From positions 62,001 through 126,000 of the forward strand of contig NZ_JAASQS010000003.1 in the NCBI RefSeq assembly GCF_011762045.1: a DNA stretch of 64,000 bases, read 5' to 3'. How positions within the stretch are numbered: the stretch's first letter is position 1; every line of letters starts with the position of its first letter. Positions 1 to 12,100 of this stretch are shown in pieces. A program made the position numbers and the translations under genes. The notes below the pieces were generated by a model that searched no databases, had not been told where the DNA came from, and saw nothing but the letters and a program-made list of their open reading frames with translations. Origin of the DNA: Rhizomicrobium electricum. GTDB lineage: Bacteria > Pseudomonadota > Alphaproteobacteria > Micropepsales > Micropepsaceae.

Positions 1-3000
1 TCTCGCCGTAGATCGTATCGTTGCCGTCCCGGCCTGCCATCGAGTCGTCGCCACCCATGCCGTGGATGGTTACACCAACTCCAGTTCCAAACATCGCAAT
101 TATGTCGTTCTGGTCGTTGCCGGTACCAGCTACAGCCCCAGAAAGAAGAATGAGAAATTCCACATTGTCGGCCATCGTATAGGATGCGGCAGTGCTGTAG
201 ATCAAATCCGTGCCTTCGTTGAAGCTCTCATTGACTTGGTCGTCGGCAGTGTTCACGTAAAATACGTCATCGCCGGCACCACCTACCATCGAGTCCGTCC
301 CCGCACCGCCGTTCAACGTATCGTTACCGCCGTCGCCCTCGATCGTGTCCGCCCCTGCGCCACCAGTGATCCAATTACCCAAATCGTTGCCTATTCCGTG
401 TGCTCCAGCAGCAGTGAGCATCAATTTCTCTACGTTTTCCGCCAAAACATACAAACTTAGGCTAGTGTTGACCACATCGACGCCCTGCCCCGCGGCCTCC
501 GATACAACATCCCCTGCGTTGTCAACGTAGTATGTGTCGTTCCCTTCCCCGCCACTCATGACATCGGCACCAAGGCCACCAGTTAGCGTATCATTCCCAT
601 TTCCACCAGACAGCGTGTCGGTCCCGGACCCTCCGGTCATCGAGTCGTCGCCATCCAATCCCGCTACGCTGGCCCCTGCAGTACTCAAAATATTGATAAC
701 GTTGTTGGATGAATTGCCCGTTCCGGACACGGCTCCCGTCATCAATATAAGTCGCTCAACATCGGCGGACAGAACGTAGGAGGCTGCCGAACTGATAACA
801 CTATCCGTACCTTCGCTCGCGTGCTCCTGAATCACGTCACCAGAGTTATCAACGTAGTACACATCATTGCCGATACCACCGACTAGCGAATCTGCTCCTG
901 ATGCACCATTGAGAGTATCGTCACCAGCCGCTCCTATGAGCGTATCGTTTCCGGTGCTGCCAGATATTTGGTTGGCAAGATCGTTACCAGTTCCAGATGC
1001 TCCTCCGATCGCGAGCACCAACGATAGGTTTTCAATATTTGCTCCCAAGGTATACGTGACGGCAGAGCTGAATACTTGATCGGTACCTTCGTTTAACTCC
1101 TCAGTGACTGCATCCAGAGGATTGTCGACGAAGTACACATCGTTTCCTGCACCTCCCAACATCGAGTCGATGCCACCGTCGCCCTTGAGTGTGTCGGACC
1201 CTAATCCCCCAATCAGGGTATCATTGCCTGACAGTCCAGAAAGATTATCATTTCCGGTTCCGCCCATTACGATGTTATTGAGGTTGTTTCCAACTTCGAC
1301 TGCGTTGCCGGATCCTGTATACGTTAGATTCTCGGCATTTCCCCCCAACGTATAACTCGCCAGCGTCGTCAGCACCGTATCGGTGCCTGCACCTGCCGCC
1401 TCGACCACCACGTCTCCGACGTTGTCGACCACATAGGTGTCGTTGCCGGTGCCGCCAGCCATGTTGTCTGCGCCAGCACCGCCGTTCAGCGTGTCGTTGC
1501 CGTCGAGACCTACCAGGCTGTCGTTGCCCGAGCCGCTGGTAATCGCGTTGTCGGCAGTGTTACCGGTGAGATGGACGCTCGCGCTGCCGAAGTAGAAGAG
1601 GTTTTCGATATCGGACTGCAGCGTCGTATCGCCGAGGTACGTGATGATTGTATCGATGCCGCTCGCGTCTGTAATCTGGTCAAGCGCATTGTCGACAACG
1701 TAGGTATCGTTATCGGCACCGCCATCCATACTGTCGGCACCGGCGCGACCATTGAGCGTATCGTTGCCGGCATAGCCTAACAGAGTGTCATCACCAGAAC
1801 CGCCGGTCAGGCTGTTGTCGCCGGAATTGCCGGTTATGACCGCGCCCGACGAGCCCGTGTAGATCAGCGACTCGATGTAGTCCGGCAGCACATAGCCGGC
1901 CACGGAGCTGTAGACGGTATCATTGCCGCCGCCAGCAGTCTCCGCCACCACATCACTGAGATCGTCGACATAGTAGACGTCATTGCCGTCGCCGCCGGCC
2001 ATGCTGTCGGCACCTTCGCCGCCGTTGAGGACGTCGTTGCCGGCGCCACCGTTGAGCGTGTCCACGCCGGCCAGACCGAACAGAGTGTCGTTGCCGTCGC
2101 CGCCGCTGACCACGTTATCCAACGCATTGCCGGTGATCATGAAGTTTCCGGCGCCGTAGGAGCCGACGTTCTCCACATTCGCGGTTGCAAGCGTATAATT
2201 CGTGATCGTGGTGAGAATGGTATCAGTGCCGCCGGTCGCGGTCTCGCTCACGATATCGGTCAGCGAGTCAACGATGTAGGTATCGTTGCCGGTGCTGCCG
2301 ACCATGCTGTCGTTGCCGGTGCCGCCGTCGAGCGTGTCGTTGCCGGCGCCGCCATTCAGCGTGTCGTTACCGTCCGCGCCCGACAACACGTCGTTGCCGG
2401 ATCCGGTCGTGATCACGTTGTTGAGCGCATTGCCGGTGAAGTTGAAGCTGTTGGTTCCGCTGGACGACAGGTTTTCGACGTTGTCGTAACCCAGCGTGAA
2501 GGTCGTCAGGCCCGTAATCACCGTGTCGATGCCGGAACCGGCAATCGAGTCTTCGATCACCACGTCGCCGGCGTTGTCGACATAGTAGGTGTCGTTGCCC
2601 TGCCCGCCCGTCATATTGTCGGCGCCGACGCCGCCGTTCAGCGTGTCGTTGCCGTCGAGGCCGACGAGCGTATCCGCACTGGCGCCGCCGGTGATGGCGT
2701 TGTTGGATGTATTGCCGATCAGCTCGAACGATCCGGTGCCGCTCGACGACAGATTCTCGACGTTCGCAGCCAGCGTGTACGACGCCAGCGTCGTGATGAC
2801 CGCGTCGGTTCCTTCGCCCGTAGCTTCCGTGACCGTGTCGCCCGCCGAACCCACATAATAGGTGTCGTTGCCCACGCCACCCGCCATGCTGTCGTCGCCG
2901 CCAAGGCCGTTCAAGGTGTCGTTGCCGGCAAGGCCCAGCAGCGTGTCATTGCCCGAGCCGCCCGTGATGACGTTGGCGAGTTCATTGCCGGTCCCCTCAA

Positions 3001-6000
3001 TTGCGGCGGAGCCGTTGTAAGTGAGGTTTTCGAGACCCGAACCCGTGCCCAATGCGTAGGACGCCAATGTCGTGATGACGGTATCCGTGCCGCCGCTTCC
3101 AGCCGAAGTCTCGTCGGCCACATCAAGCGCGGAGTCGACGTAATAGGTGTCGTTGCCAAGGCCGCCGACCATCACGTCATCGCCAGCGCCGCCATTCAGC
3201 GTGTCGTTGCCGTCCAGGCCGGTGAGTACGTCATTGCCCACCCCGCCTGTGATCACGTTGGCCAGCGCATTGCCGGTCAACGAGAAGTCGCCGGAACCGA
3301 AGGCCGACAGGTTCTCGACATTAGTGCCCAGCGTGTAAGACGCGATGGCCGTATTTACGAGATCCGTGCCGCTGCTGCCGGTGGTGGTTTCGTCAACGAC
3401 ATCGCTGCCGGAATCCACGTAATAGACGTCATTGCCAGCACCGCCAGCCATGGTGTCGTCGCCGCCACGGCCGTCGAGCGTATCGTTGCCCGTCAAACCC
3501 GAGAGCGAGTCGTTGTCGGCACCGCCGATGATGTAGTTGTTGGAGGTATTGCCGATATCGGTCGAGGAACCGGTGCCAGCAAACGTCAGGTTCTCGACAT
3601 AGCCTCCCAGCGTGTAGCTGGAGGCCGTCGAAATCACGGTGTCGGTGCCGCCCGTAGAGCCTTCGGTGATGATATCGCCGGTCTGATCGACATGGTACGT
3701 GTCGTTGCCGAGGCCACCGACCATGGTGTCGTTGCCCACGCCGCCATCGATGGTGTCGTCGCCGGTCGAGCCTGTGATCACGTTATTGGCATCATTACCG
3801 GTTCCGGCGAAGTTGCCGGCGCCGTTGAACGTCAGGTTTTCGATATCCGTGTGCGAAGCCAGGCTGTAGGCGTTGAGAGTCGTGACGATGGTGTCCGTAC
3901 CGCCGGCGTCGGTGACCGTATCGCCGGCATCATCCACCTTGTAGGTGTCGTTGCCGAGGCCGCCGATCAGAACGTCGGCGCCCGCGCCGCCGTCCAACGT
4001 GTCGTTGCCCGCGCCACCGGTGATCTGGTTGGCAGCCGCGTTTCCGGTCAGATTGAACGGGCCGGTACCGGACGACTGCAGATTTTCAATGTCCGTCTGG
4101 CTGGCGAGAGAATACGTCGTCAGCGTGGTAACGATCGTATCGGTGCCGCTGCTGTCGGTGATCTGGTCGCCCGTACTGTCGACCTTGTAAGTGTCGTCGC
4201 CCGCACCGCCCGTGAGGCTATCCGCACCAGCGCCGCCGTCCAGACTGTCGTTGCCGTCGCCGCCGGTGATCTCGTTCGCGAGGGTGTTGCCCGTGAGCGT
4301 GAAATCACCCGACCCCGATGCGACCAAGTTCTCGACATAGGACGCGAGCGTAATGGAATGCACCGTCGTCCGGACTGTATCGGTACCACCCGTCGAGGTT
4401 TCGACGATGCTGTCGGTGGTGGCATCGACGAGGTAGACGTCGTTGCCGGCTCCGCCGGTCATCGTGTCGTTGCCCACGCCGCCATCGATCGTGTCGTCGC
4501 CGGTCGAGCCCGTGATCGCGTTGTTGGCGTCATTACCGGTTCCGGCGAAGTTGCCGGCACCGTTGAACGCCAAGTTTTCGATATCCGTGTGCGAAGCCAA
4601 GCTGTAGGCGTTGAGGGTCGTGACGATGGTATCCGTGCCGCCCGCGTCGGTCACCGTATCGCCGGCGTCATCCACCTTGTAGGTATCGTTGCCGAGGCCG
4701 CCGACCAGAACGTCAGCGCCTGTGCCGCCGTCCAGCGTGTCGTTGCCCGCACCGCCGGTGATCTGATTGGCAAGCGCATTTCCGGTCAGATTGAACGCGC
4801 CGGTACCGGACGACTGCAGATTTTCAATGTCCGCCTGGCTGGCGAGAGAATACGTCGTCAGCGTGGTGATGATCGTGTCGGTGCCGCTGCTGTCGGTGAC
4901 CAGGTCGCCCGCATTGTCGACTTTGTAGGTGTCGTCGCCCGCACCGCCGGTCAAAATGTCCGCGCCGGTCCCGCCGTCCAAAATGTCATTGCCGTCACCA
5001 CCGGTGATCTCGTTCGCGAGGGTGTTGCCCGTGAGCGTGAAAGCGCCGGATCCCGAAGAAACCAGGTTCTCGACATAGGATGCAAGCGTAAAGGCCTGTG
5101 CCGTCGTGTAGACCGTGTCGGTACCGCCCGTCGCGGTTTCAACGATGCTGTCGGCGGTGGCATCGACGAGGTAGACGTCGTTGCCTGTTCCGCCCGTCAT
5201 CGTGTCTTTGCCGGCGCCGCCATCCAGCGTGTCATTTCCGACTCCGCCGACGATCGCGTTGTTGAGAGCGTTGCCGGTTCCGGCAAATCCAACCGCCGGG
5301 TCGGTGCCGTCGTAGGTGAGGTTCTCCACCCCTTCCGCCAGCGCGTAAGCCGCGAGCGTCGTGTGGACGAGATCCGTACCGGCGCTTCCCGCGCTCGTCT
5401 CGTCGACAATGTCGCCCACCGAGTCCACCACATAGGTGTCGTTACCGGCGCCGCCAGCCATGCTGTCGTCGCCAGCACCGCCAACAAGAGAGTCGTTGCC
5501 GGCGTTGCCGATCAAGGTGTCGTTGCCGAGATCGCCCCGAAGCGTGTCGTTCGACGCGCCGCCGGTGATGATATTGTCTTGGGCGTCGCCGGTGCCGGAG
5601 AATGCACTGGTTCCGGTGTAGGTGAGGTTCTCGATATTGGCATAGCTGGCGAGCGAAACGCTGGTCAGAGCCGTCGCGATCGTATCGGTGCCTTCACCCG
5701 CATTCTCGAGAATGACGTCGGACGCGCTGTCGACCACATAGGTATCGTTGCCGGTACCACCTGCCATGCTGTCGTTGCCGGCGCCGCCATTGAGGCTGTC
5801 GTTTCCGTCATTGCCAAGCAGCGTGTCGTTGCCGGTGCTTCCGCTCAACGTGTCGTTGCCGGCATTGCCGGTGATCACGTTGTTGAGCGTGTTGCCGGTC
5901 CCCGTGAAATCTCCGGTTCCGTCAGCAACCAGGTTCTCGACATAGGTCGACAACGTATAAGAGCTCGAGGTCGCCCTGACGGTGTCTATACCGCCGGTCG

Positions 6001-8485
6001 TACCCGACGTATCGCTGACGATGTCGCTGGCTGAATCGACCAAATAGGTGTCATCGCCCGCGCCGCCGACCAGGGAGTCATTGCCCGCGCCGCCATCGAG
6101 CGTGTCGTTGCCCGTTCCGCCGCTCAGTGTGTCGTTGAGGCTGCCGCCGATCAGATAGTTGTCGAGCGTATTGCCGGTGCCGTTGAAGGTAGCGCTGCCG
6201 GCATAGGTCAGGTTTTCAACGTTCGAGCCGAGCGTATAGGCCGAAAGCGTCGTGATAACCGTATCGCGGCCTTCGCTTGCAGCTTCCACGACCTTATCGA
6301 GGGCCGCGTCGACGTAATAGGTATCGTCGCCCAGGCCGCCGGTCATGCTGTCCGCACCGGCGCCACCGATCAGCGTGTCGTTGCCGTCAAGTCCCACGAG
6401 CGTGTCGTTGAGACCGCCGCCGACGATCTGGTTGTCGAGTTCGTTGCCGGTGCCGGTGAACGCCGCAGCCCCGGTATAAGTGAGGTTTTCGACGCCGGAA
6501 TCCAACGTATAGGTCGCCAACGCCGTTAGGATGGTATCGGTGCCCTCGTTCGCGGCTTCGGTAACTGTATCGCCCGCGGCGACAAGATAAGTGTCGTCGC
6601 CATCGCCACCGGCCAGCGAGTCCGAACCGTCGCCGCCGTCCAGGCTGTCGTTGCCAGCGCCGCCATTCAGCGCATCGTCTCCGACGCCACCAACCAGAGT
6701 GTCGTTGCCGCCGCTGCCGCTGAGGATGTCGTTGGCATCACGGCCGTCGATGCTGTCGTCTCCGCCGCCGCCAACGATGGTGTCGCCAGCCAGCGAACCG
6801 ACGAACGTCTCGCCACCATCGCCGAGAACCGTGTCGATGCCGGTCATCGGGTCATAACCCTGGACGAAATTGGCGGTCGTCAAATGGTGGATGTAGGTGT
6901 CTTCCAGAACGAGCACGGTCTCCCAGCCCGACGCGGTCCCGGTGCCGTCAGCATCATATTGCAGCAGCGCATCGGCGCCGCTTTGCACAATTTGCATGTA
7001 GCCGGTCTGGAACGGATTCGAGTCTGTCGTGGGAAGCGATGCCAGGTAGCCATCCCAGTTGAAGTACCCGACAGCATCCGTGACGGCCAGTTCGAGCGTA
7101 AAGGTGGTCGACGCCCCCGCCGCCAAGCTCGTCGCGACGAGCGCGGCCGGCGTATCGGAGTCCAAGCCATCGGTAGCGGCGACGATCTTGGCCTCGACCG
7201 GCCCGGCGCTGGTCTGGGCCGTCCACGCCTGCTGCGACGCATCCCACGAGCCGAACGTGTAGCCGAAACTGGTAAGCGTGAAGAGATCGTAGAGGTTGGT
7301 GAGTTCGGTCGAACCCTCGTTGGTGACCGTGAAGGTGAACGCGTAGTGATGCAATCCGTCCGCCTGCATGGAGAGATCGGTGACGCCGGTCTGCGTCCAT
7401 GTGTATTGGTCGTCCGCAACCAGCGGCGCTTCGTAGAACAGCAGATCGAGCGCGTCCCCATGGGGACCGGCCGTGAAATCGGTGATCGTGCTGACATCCA
7501 CACCCGGCGCAACATCTGCCGGCGACAAAACAAACGTGTCGCTGCCGGCGCCGCCGGTCAACGTATCCGAACCACCGCTGCCGTCGAGCGTGTCGTTGCC
7601 CGCGCCACCCGTGATCACGTTGTCCGCGGCATTGCCAGTGCCGGCGAAATTGCCGGTGCCCGAATAGGCGAGATTTTCCAGATCGGCCGCCGTAGCAAAC
7701 GTATAAGAGTTCGGAACGAGCGCAAAACGCGCCAAGCTTGTGACGACGGTGTCCGTGCCCTCGCCTGCCTGTTCAACGACATCCGTCTTGGCGGAGTCGA
7801 TATAATAAGTGTCATTGCCGTCGCCGCCGGTGAGCGTGACGTTGCCCGCGCTGTCCGCGAGCGTGTCGTTGTACGAAGTGCCCATCACCAGCTGAATGTT
7901 GTGGAGCTCATCGGTGTTGCCGAAGCCATCCGTGGCCACGCCCGTCGCCAGGTTCACATTCACGCCGGCAGGATCCGTGCTGTAATCGGCCGTATTGGTG
8001 CCTGCACCGCCATCGAGCGTGTCGTTGCCGGCGCGACCGATCAACACATCGTTGCCGGCTCCGCCGATGATGTGGTTTCCGATGTTGTTGCCGACGCCAT
8101 AGAAATCACCGGTACCGGTGAATGTGATGTTCTCGACGTCTTCAGGCGCGGCATAGCCGTTCAGGGTCGTCATGACCGTGTCGGTGCCGCTGCCGGGATT
8201 TTCGATCACCAGATCGGCTGAACTGTCGACATAATAGGTGTCGTCCCCCAACCCACCGAGCATACGATCAAAACCCGCCCCGCCATCCAGCGTATCGTTG
8301 CCGCTGTCTCCGAGCAGACTGTCGTTGCCGGCGCCACCATTGAGGCTGTCATCCCCGATGCCGCTGTTGAGCGTGTCGTTACCGGCCAAACCACTCAACG
8401 TGTCGTTCCCGCTCAATCCAACGATGGAATCCGCGCCGCTGGTGCCGATCAGGTTGTCATTGCCGCTGGTGCCGGTGATGGTCAT
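1..8485 (-). CDS. Giant RTX calcium-binding protein, second of tandem pair (C-terminus outside window)
   Basis: The frame is open from ATG at 8485 to the window edge (2,828 codons) with no stop; I checked the frame near positions 2110, 4 and 7441 and it is continuous. There is no signal peptide, as expected for a type I secretion substrate. Residues 1 to about 330 are RTX nonapeptides (GGxGxDTLx) mixed with two YYVD-type modules. Residues about 333-540 form one ITDF..NPF..GYMQ module, interrupted by a beta-sandwich-like insert at about 352-488. From about residue 540 onward the protein is a run of 80-100-residue modules, each with a DDTYYVD strand, a DTVxTxxxxYTL segment, VENLTFTGTG and then RTX nonapeptides. 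Such proteins are exported in one step and fold on binding calcium outside the cell. The same module type ends the giant upstream, which suggests common descent. Ligand and function are unknown; surface adhesin or matrix protein is an inference. The secretion signal should lie beyond position 1. Confidence 0.9.
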   Translation of the reverse strand, partial: MTITGTSGNDNLIGTSGADSIVGLSGNDTLSGLAGNDTLNSGIGDDSLNGGAGNDSLLGDSGNDTLDGGAGFDRMLGGLGDDTYYVDSSADLVIENPGSGTDTVMTTLNGYAAPEDVENITFTGTGDFYGVGNNIGNHIIGGAGNDVLIGRAGNDTLDGGAGTNTADYSTDPAGVNVNLATGVATDGFGNTDELHNIQLVMGTSYNDTLADSAGNVTLTGGDGNDTYYIDSAKTDVVEQAGEGTDTVVTSLARFALVPNSYTFATAADLENLAYSGTGNFAGTGNAADNVITGGAGNDTLDGSGGSDTLTGGAGSDTFVLSPADVAPGVDVSTITDFTAGPHGDALDLLFYEAPLVADDQYTWTQTGVTDLSMQADGLHHYAFTFTVTNEGSTELTNLYDLFTLTSFGYTFGSWDASQQAWTAQTSAGPVEAKIVAATDGLDSDTPAALVATSLAAGASTTFTLELAVTDAVGYFNWDGYLASLPTTDSNPFQTGYMQIVQSGADALLQYDADGTGTASGWETVLVLEDTYIHHLTTANFVQGYDPMTGIDTVLGDGGETFVGSLAGDTIVGGGGDDSIDGRDANDILSGSGGNDTLVGGVGDDALNGGAGNDSLDGGDGSDSLAGGDGDDTYLVAAGDTVTEAANEGTDTILTALATYTLDSGVENLTYTGAAAFTGTGNELDNQIVGGGLNDTLVGLDGNDTLIGGAGADSMTGGLGDDTYYVDAALDKVVEAASEGRDTVITTLSAYTLGSNVENLTYAGSATFNGTGNTLDNYLIGGSLNDTLSGGTGNDTLDGGAGNDSLVGGAGDDTYLVDSASDIVSDTSGTTGGIDTVRATSSSYTLSTYVENLVADGTGDFTGTGNTLNNVITGNAGNDTLSGSTGNDTLLGNDGNDSLNGGAGNDSMAGGTGNDTYVVDSASDVILENAGEGTDTIATALTSVSLASYANIENLTYTGTSAFSGTGDAQDNIITGGASNDTLRGDLGNDTLIGNAGNDSLVGGAGDDSMAGGAGNDTYVVDSVGDIVDETSAGSAGTDLVHTTLAAYALAEGVENLTYDGTDPAVGFAGTGNALNNAIVGGVGNDTLDGGAGKDTMTGGTGNDVYLVDATADSIVETATGGTDTVYTTAQAFTLASYVENLVSSGSGAFTLTGNTLANEITGGDGNDILDGGTGADILTGGAGDDTYKVDNAGDLVTDSSGTDTIITTLTTYSLASQADIENLQSSGTGAFNLTGNALANQITGGAGNDTLDGGTGADVLVGGLGNDTYKVDDAGDTVTDAGGTDTIVTTLNAYSLASHTDIENLAFNGAGNFAGTGNDANNAITGSTGDDTIDGGVGNDTMTGGAGNDVYLVDATTDSIVETSTGGTDTVRTTVHSITLASYVENLVASGSGDFTLTGNTLANEITGGDGNDSLDGGAGADSLTGGAGDDTYKVDSTGDQITDSSGTDTIVTTLTTYSLASQTDIENLQSSGTGPFNLTGNAAANQITGGAGNDTLDGGAGADVLIGGLGNDTYKVDDAGDTVTDAGGTDTIVTTLNAYSLASHTDIENLTFNGAGNFAGTGNDANNVITGSTGDDTIDGGVGNDTMVGGLGNDTYHVDQTGDIITEGSTGGTDTVISTASSYTLGGYVENLTFAGTGSSTDIGNTSNNYIIGGADNDSLSGLTGNDTLDGRGGDDTMAGGAGNDVYYVDSGSDVVDETTTGSSGTDLVNTAIASYTLGTNVENLSAFGSGDFSLTGNALANVITGGVGNDVLTGLDGNDTLNGGAGDDVMVGGLGNDTYYVDSALDVADETSAGSGGTDTVITTLASYALGTGSGLENLTYNGSAAIEGTGNELANVITGGSGNDTLLGLAGNDTLNGLGGDDSMAGGVGNDTYYVGSAGDTVTEATGEGTDAVITTLASYTLAANVENLSSSGTGSFELIGNTSNNAITGGASADTLVGLDGNDTLNGGVGADNMTGGQGNDTYYVDNAGDVVIEDSIAGSGIDTVITGLTTFTLGYDNVENLSSSGTNSFNFTGNALNNVITTGSGNDVLSGADGNDTLNGGAGNDTLDGGTGNDSMVGSTGNDTYIVDSLTDIVSETATGGTDTILTTITNYTLATANVENVGSYGAGNFMITGNALDNVVSGGDGNDTLFGLAGVDTLNGGAGNDVLNGGEGADSMAGGDGNDVYYVDDLSDVVAETAGGGNDTVYSSVAGYVLPDYIESLIYTGSSGAVITGNSGDNSLTGGSGDDTLLGYAGNDTLNGRAGADSMDGGADNDTYVVDNALDQITDASGIDTIITYLGDTTLQSDIENLFYFGSASVHLTGNTADNAITSGSGNDSLVGLDGNDTLNGGAGADNMAGGTGNDTYVVDNVGDVVVEAAGAGTDTVLTTLASYTLGGNAENLTYTGSGNAVEVGNNLNNIVMGGTGNDNLSGLSGNDTLIGGLGSDTLKGDGGIDSMLGGAGNDVYFVDNPLDAVTEELNEGTDQVFSSAVTYTLGANIENLSLVLAIGGASGTGNDLANQISGSTGNDTLIGAAGDDTLNGASGADSLVGGIGNDVYYVDNSGDVIQEHASEGTDSVISSAASYVLSADVERLILMTGAVSGTGNSSNNVINILSTAGASVAGLDGDDSMTGGSGTDTLSGGNGNDTLTGGLGADVMSGGEGNDTYYVDNAGDVVSEAAGQGVDVVNTSLSLYVLAENVEKLMLTAAGAHGIGNDLGNWITGGAGADTIEGDGGNDTLNGGAGTDSMVGGAGDDVFYVNTADDQVNESFNEGTDLIYSTAASYTMADNVEFLILLSGAVAGTGNDQNDIIAMFGTGVGVTIHGMGGDDSMAGRDGNDTIYGE
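160..6340 (-). repeat. Tandem YYVD / VENLTFTGTG modules of the second RTX protein
   Basis: About 22 copies of a module coding for D-D-T-Y-(Y/L)-V-D, then (V/I)-x-E-x-x-x-(E/Q)-G-T-D-T-V, then Y-T-L-x-x-x-V-E-N-L, then GTGN and several GGxGNDTL nonapeptides. YYVD cores fall near 6311, 6040, 5741, 5430, 5168, 4922, 4679, 4433, 4186, 3945 and 3697, then on towards 240. Spacing is 240-310 bp and is most regular (241-248 bp, about 82 residues) between 3.7 and 5.2 kb. These modules are common in rhizobial-type RTX proteins. Their individual function is not known to me. Confidence 0.85.
3700..5176 (-). repeat. 738-bp segmental tandem duplication inside the second RTX gene
   Basis: The stretch around 3,700-4,438 is repeated at 4,438-5,176 with a constant offset of 738 bp (246 codons, three YYVD modules). 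I checked the offset at two separate anchors: 3841 with 4579, and 4166 with 4904. The copies differ mostly by scattered substitutions, many at third codon positions. A third copy is not evident on either side. The unit looks like a relatively recent in-frame unequal crossover. Confidence 0.8.
7020..7430 (-). other. Beta-sandwich-like insert within the ITDF module of the second RTX protein
   Basis: Residues about 352-488 of the 8485 gene are free of GGxGxD repeats. They read as alternating hydrophobic strands with a '[16 protein letters not shown]' core, which resembles DUF11/CARDB-type Ig-like domains of bacterial surface proteins. The insert lies between the ITDF half and the NPFQTGYMQ half of a target-like module, so it splits that module. 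The fold assignment rests on pattern only. Confidence 0.5.
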
Positions 8486-9089
8486 GGGACACTCCTGGTT
8501 TGGATTGATTGGGACGGCGCCAACTCGGGCCCGTGGAATTGATAAGACGCATTCGACGAATGGTTCGCCCACGGACAGATCGGACCGATCGAGTCCGGCC
8601 ACGTCCTTTCAGAATGTGTGCAGATGGCGGAAAGACCGCGCGCCCACCAGGCGAGAACCCCCACGTCGACTTACCCCCTATTTTGCAGAAATGCTTATCA
8701 CTTCGTGAATACTTCAACAACCAGAATCACTTCTGCAAATACTTTATGCAACCTGATATCGACACGATATTTCTCAGTAAATGCATATGCATACTGCAAC
8801 TAACGATAATCATCCGCATTATCATAATGGCTAACGGCTGGGGACTAGCGAAGGAGTTGTAATCTTCACTGTGTCGTTAACCAATCTGCATTTTTGCGAC
8901 CGCCTCACGGTTGCAAGTTCTTCTAAGCGGACAACGCTGCGCCACGGGCTCTCACGCGGGGAGATGGGGGAGCGCGCCTGGCTTTATTTGGGAGTTCAAT
9001 TTCGGTGAATGCTCAGGCCCTTCGGCGCCAGATCCCATGAAGACCACGCCAGAGTTGACCGGGCTGCGATCTTGTCTTGATCGGCGCCC
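8486..9089 (-). other. Intergenic leader between the two RTX genes
   Basis: No credible gene lies here; the short frames are not supported. The part nearest the 8485 gene is GC-rich. The interval 8,690-8,830 is conspicuously AT-rich for this region and is the best place for a separate promoter of the second RTX gene. It holds the 12-bp palindrome ATGCATATGCAT at 8781-8792, flanked by CAGTA (8775-8779) and TACTG (8792-8796), and an inverted repeat GATAAT (8805-8810)/ATTATC (8818-8823). I could not identify a convincing -35/-10 pair. Confidence 0.5.
8489..8495 (-). promoter_or_regulatory. Ribosome binding site GGAGTGT of the second RTX gene
   Basis: GGAG lies 6 nt before the ATG at 8485. The same seven bases, GGAGTGT, sit at the same distance before the ATG of the giant gene (47148-47154). 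This supports both start choices and suggests a shared ancestral start region. Confidence 0.7.
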
Positions 9090-9123
9090 CGGCCAGCAGC
9101 CCGGAAAAATGGACTGCTGGCCG
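9090..9123 (-). terminator. Stem-loop just after the giant RTX gene
   Basis: Perfect 10-bp inverted repeat CGGCCAGCAG (9090-9099) / CTGCTGGCCG (9114-9123) with a 14-nt loop, 20 nt beyond the TAA stop of the giant gene. No U-run follows on the minus strand, so it may be a weak terminator, a processing signal or a 3'-end stabiliser between two unequally expressed genes. Confidence 0.5.
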
Positions 9124-9143
9124 TGAGCCGAACACCGCCGCGC

Positions 9144-12100
9144 TTACAGTACGAAGTCGCTGGACGTCAGGGACGCCACACCCGCCACATCAAGGTTGAA
9201 GTCGGCCACACCGTCGCCATTCACATCGCCCTGGACGATCACGCCGCCGCTGGGGTTCACCACATAGTGCAGTTCGCCCGCGTGGTGCGAGAACGCTGCC
9301 CCACCGACGAAGCTGAAGTGCTGCGACCCGAGCGTGCCGGTGTCGGCGTCGATCGACGAGAGCACGATCCGATCACCTTCCGCATGGCTGAAGTCGAGAA
9401 TCGTGTCGTGCGTCGCACCAGTGGCGAGATCGGAGAAGTTGAACGCGAACCTGTCGGCCCCGGAGCCACCCGTGACAGCATCGGCGCCCAATCCACCTGA
9501 TAACGTGTCGTTACCCTCGCCCCCATACAGAACGTCGTTGCCCGAACCGCCAACTATGCTGTCGCTTCCTCCGGCACCGGAGACGATAGTAGAGGCGGCA
9601 CCCAGTACGACGATCATATTGCTGAGGCCATTTCCTGTAGCGGAGCTCCCAGCTAGAACACCAAGGTTTTCGACGTTTTCGGCGAGCGTGTAGCTCGCAA
9701 TCGAGCTAAAGACCCAGTCCGTTCCCTGACTTGAGTTTTCTGAAACCACGTCAGCAATGTTGTCGACGTAATACACATCGTCGCCAGCACCGCCCACCAT
9801 TGAGTCAGCCCCTACGCCGCCATTCAACGAGTCATTTCCACCAAATCCGTAGAGGGTATCATTTCCCAGAGTGCCGCTAATTGCGTTGGCAATGTCATTG
9901 CCAGCACCACAGGCTGCAGATGTGGAGGTCAAGTTAAGATTTTCGACATTTGCAGATAGCGTGTAATTGGCTGCGCTACAGAAAACCTTATCTGTGCCTT
10001 GCGTTGCGGCTTCCAGGATTACATCGCCAGTTTCATCAACATAGTACACATCGTCTCCAGTCCCACCGTTCATCGAGTCTACACCAGATCCACCATTGAT
10101 GGTGTCGTTTCCTCCAGCTCCGCTAATCGTATCCGCGCCATAGCCACCAGTTATGTAGTTGGCGAGATCGTTACCAGTGCCAATGGTCGCCGTTGACGTG
10201 AGCACAAGATTTTCGACGTTCTCTGGCAGTATGTACGCGTCCGCAGAACTATAGACTTGGTCCGTACCTTCGCCGGGATTCTCAAGAATGCAATCACCAG
10301 CCGTGTCGACGTAATAGTAGTCGCTTCCATCACCACCGATCATAACGTCCAGCCCGGAGCCGCCGTTGATCGAGTCATTTCCGATGCCACCGTCAAGCGT
10401 GTCATTTCCGACATTGCCGGTGATACAGTCGTCTCCACCGAGACCTGACACGTAGACGCTCGACATCGTAGCGACCGCAATCACGTTACTCTGAGCATTG
10501 CCCGTGCCTGACACTGCTCCTGCGAGCAAGCCGAAATTCTCGATGTTGTCGCCTATTGTATAGGCCGCAATTGAGCTAAACGCCCAATCAGTGCCGCTGT
10601 CCGCATACTCTAGAACCTGATCGGCCATATCGTCGATATAGTAAATGTCATCGCCAGCACCTCCCGACATGTAATCCGCGCCTAGATCGCCATTCAACTT
10701 GTCATTGCCGGCACCGCCAATCAGCGTGTCATTACCAATGCCTCCGGTCAGCGCGTCATTTCCTATATCGCCGATCAGTGAATCATTGCCCGATTGGCCA
10801 TACAAGGTGTCGTTTCCGGAATTTCCCGTGATGGTATTATCAGAGCTATTCCCATAGCCCGTGAAATCGCCGGGATTGGAAGCAGTCAATATTTCGATCC
10901 CACTCCACAACGCGTAACTGGATGTCAAGGCGAGGACTGTGTCGACTCCTCCCGCAGCCAATTCCACTACGAGAACGTTCGGATCAGTGACGATATAGAG
11001 GTCGTTTCCTCCGTCGCCCACTAGCCGATCCGCACCACCGTTTCCTTCAAATGTATCGTTCCCCGCCCCGCCGGTGATCGTTTCAGCCGCTGCGGTTCCG
11101 ATGCCGTGGAAGTCGCCGGTGCCGACGAATGTCAGAGCTTCGACGTTTGCCAGGTTGGTGTACTCATTCAGGGTCGTCTTGATCGTGTCCGTGCCGGCGC
11201 CCACGTCCTCCACAACGGAGTCGCCGACGCTGTTCACGAAGTAGACCTCATTGCCCGCGCCGCCGGCCATCGTGTCGTTGCCGCCGTCACCGTCTAGCGT
11301 GTCGTTGCCATCCAGACCGGACAGGCTGTCATTCCCGACATTGCCGGTGATGATGTTGTTGAGATTGTTGCCGGTTCCGGTGAAGTCCACCGCGGACGTT
11401 TCGATCAGGATTTCGACGTTGGCGCCCAGGGTATAGCTGGCCGCTGTCGAGAGCACTGTATCGATGCCACGGTTTGCGCCTTCGGTCACCACATCGGATG
11501 AGCTGTCGACAATGTAGGTGTCATTGCCGCCATCGCCAACGAGTGTGTCGGCTCCAGCGCCACCGTCAAGGGTGTCGGCGCCGCCACCAGACGTGATGAT
11601 ATTGGCCGACGCATTACCGGTGCCGGCAAACGCGCCGGTGCCGGTGAACGTGAGGTTCTCGACATTGGCATACAGCGAGAACGCAGACGCATCCGTATTC
11701 ACCGTATCATTGCCGCCGCCGACGGCTTCGACCACGACATTGGCTGCATCGTGGATGACGTACAGATCGTTGCCGCCATCGCCAGCGAGGGTCAGTGCGC
11801 CTGTGCCGCCGGTGAGCGTGTCGGCGAAGGTCGAGCCGGCCACGGCTTCGATGCCGATCAGGCTGTCGTTGCCGGCGCCGCCGGTTACTGCACCAGTTGC
11901 CAGATTGACGTTCACGCCGGCCGTTGCCGTGCTGTAGTCGGCGGTGTCGTTGCCGCCGCGACCATCGATCGTGTCGGCACCTGCGCCACCCGTCAGGGTG
12001 TCGTCGCCGTCACCGCCGGTGACCAGGTTGTTGCCGGCATCGCCGACCAGATGGCCGCCGCCGACGCCTTCCCAGGCCAGGTTTTCGATATTGGCCGCCA

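Noticed and set aside
3692..6034. 780-codon antisense open frame over the second RTX gene
   Set aside because: It repeats with the 82-codon period of the sense modules, so it is a shadow of them.
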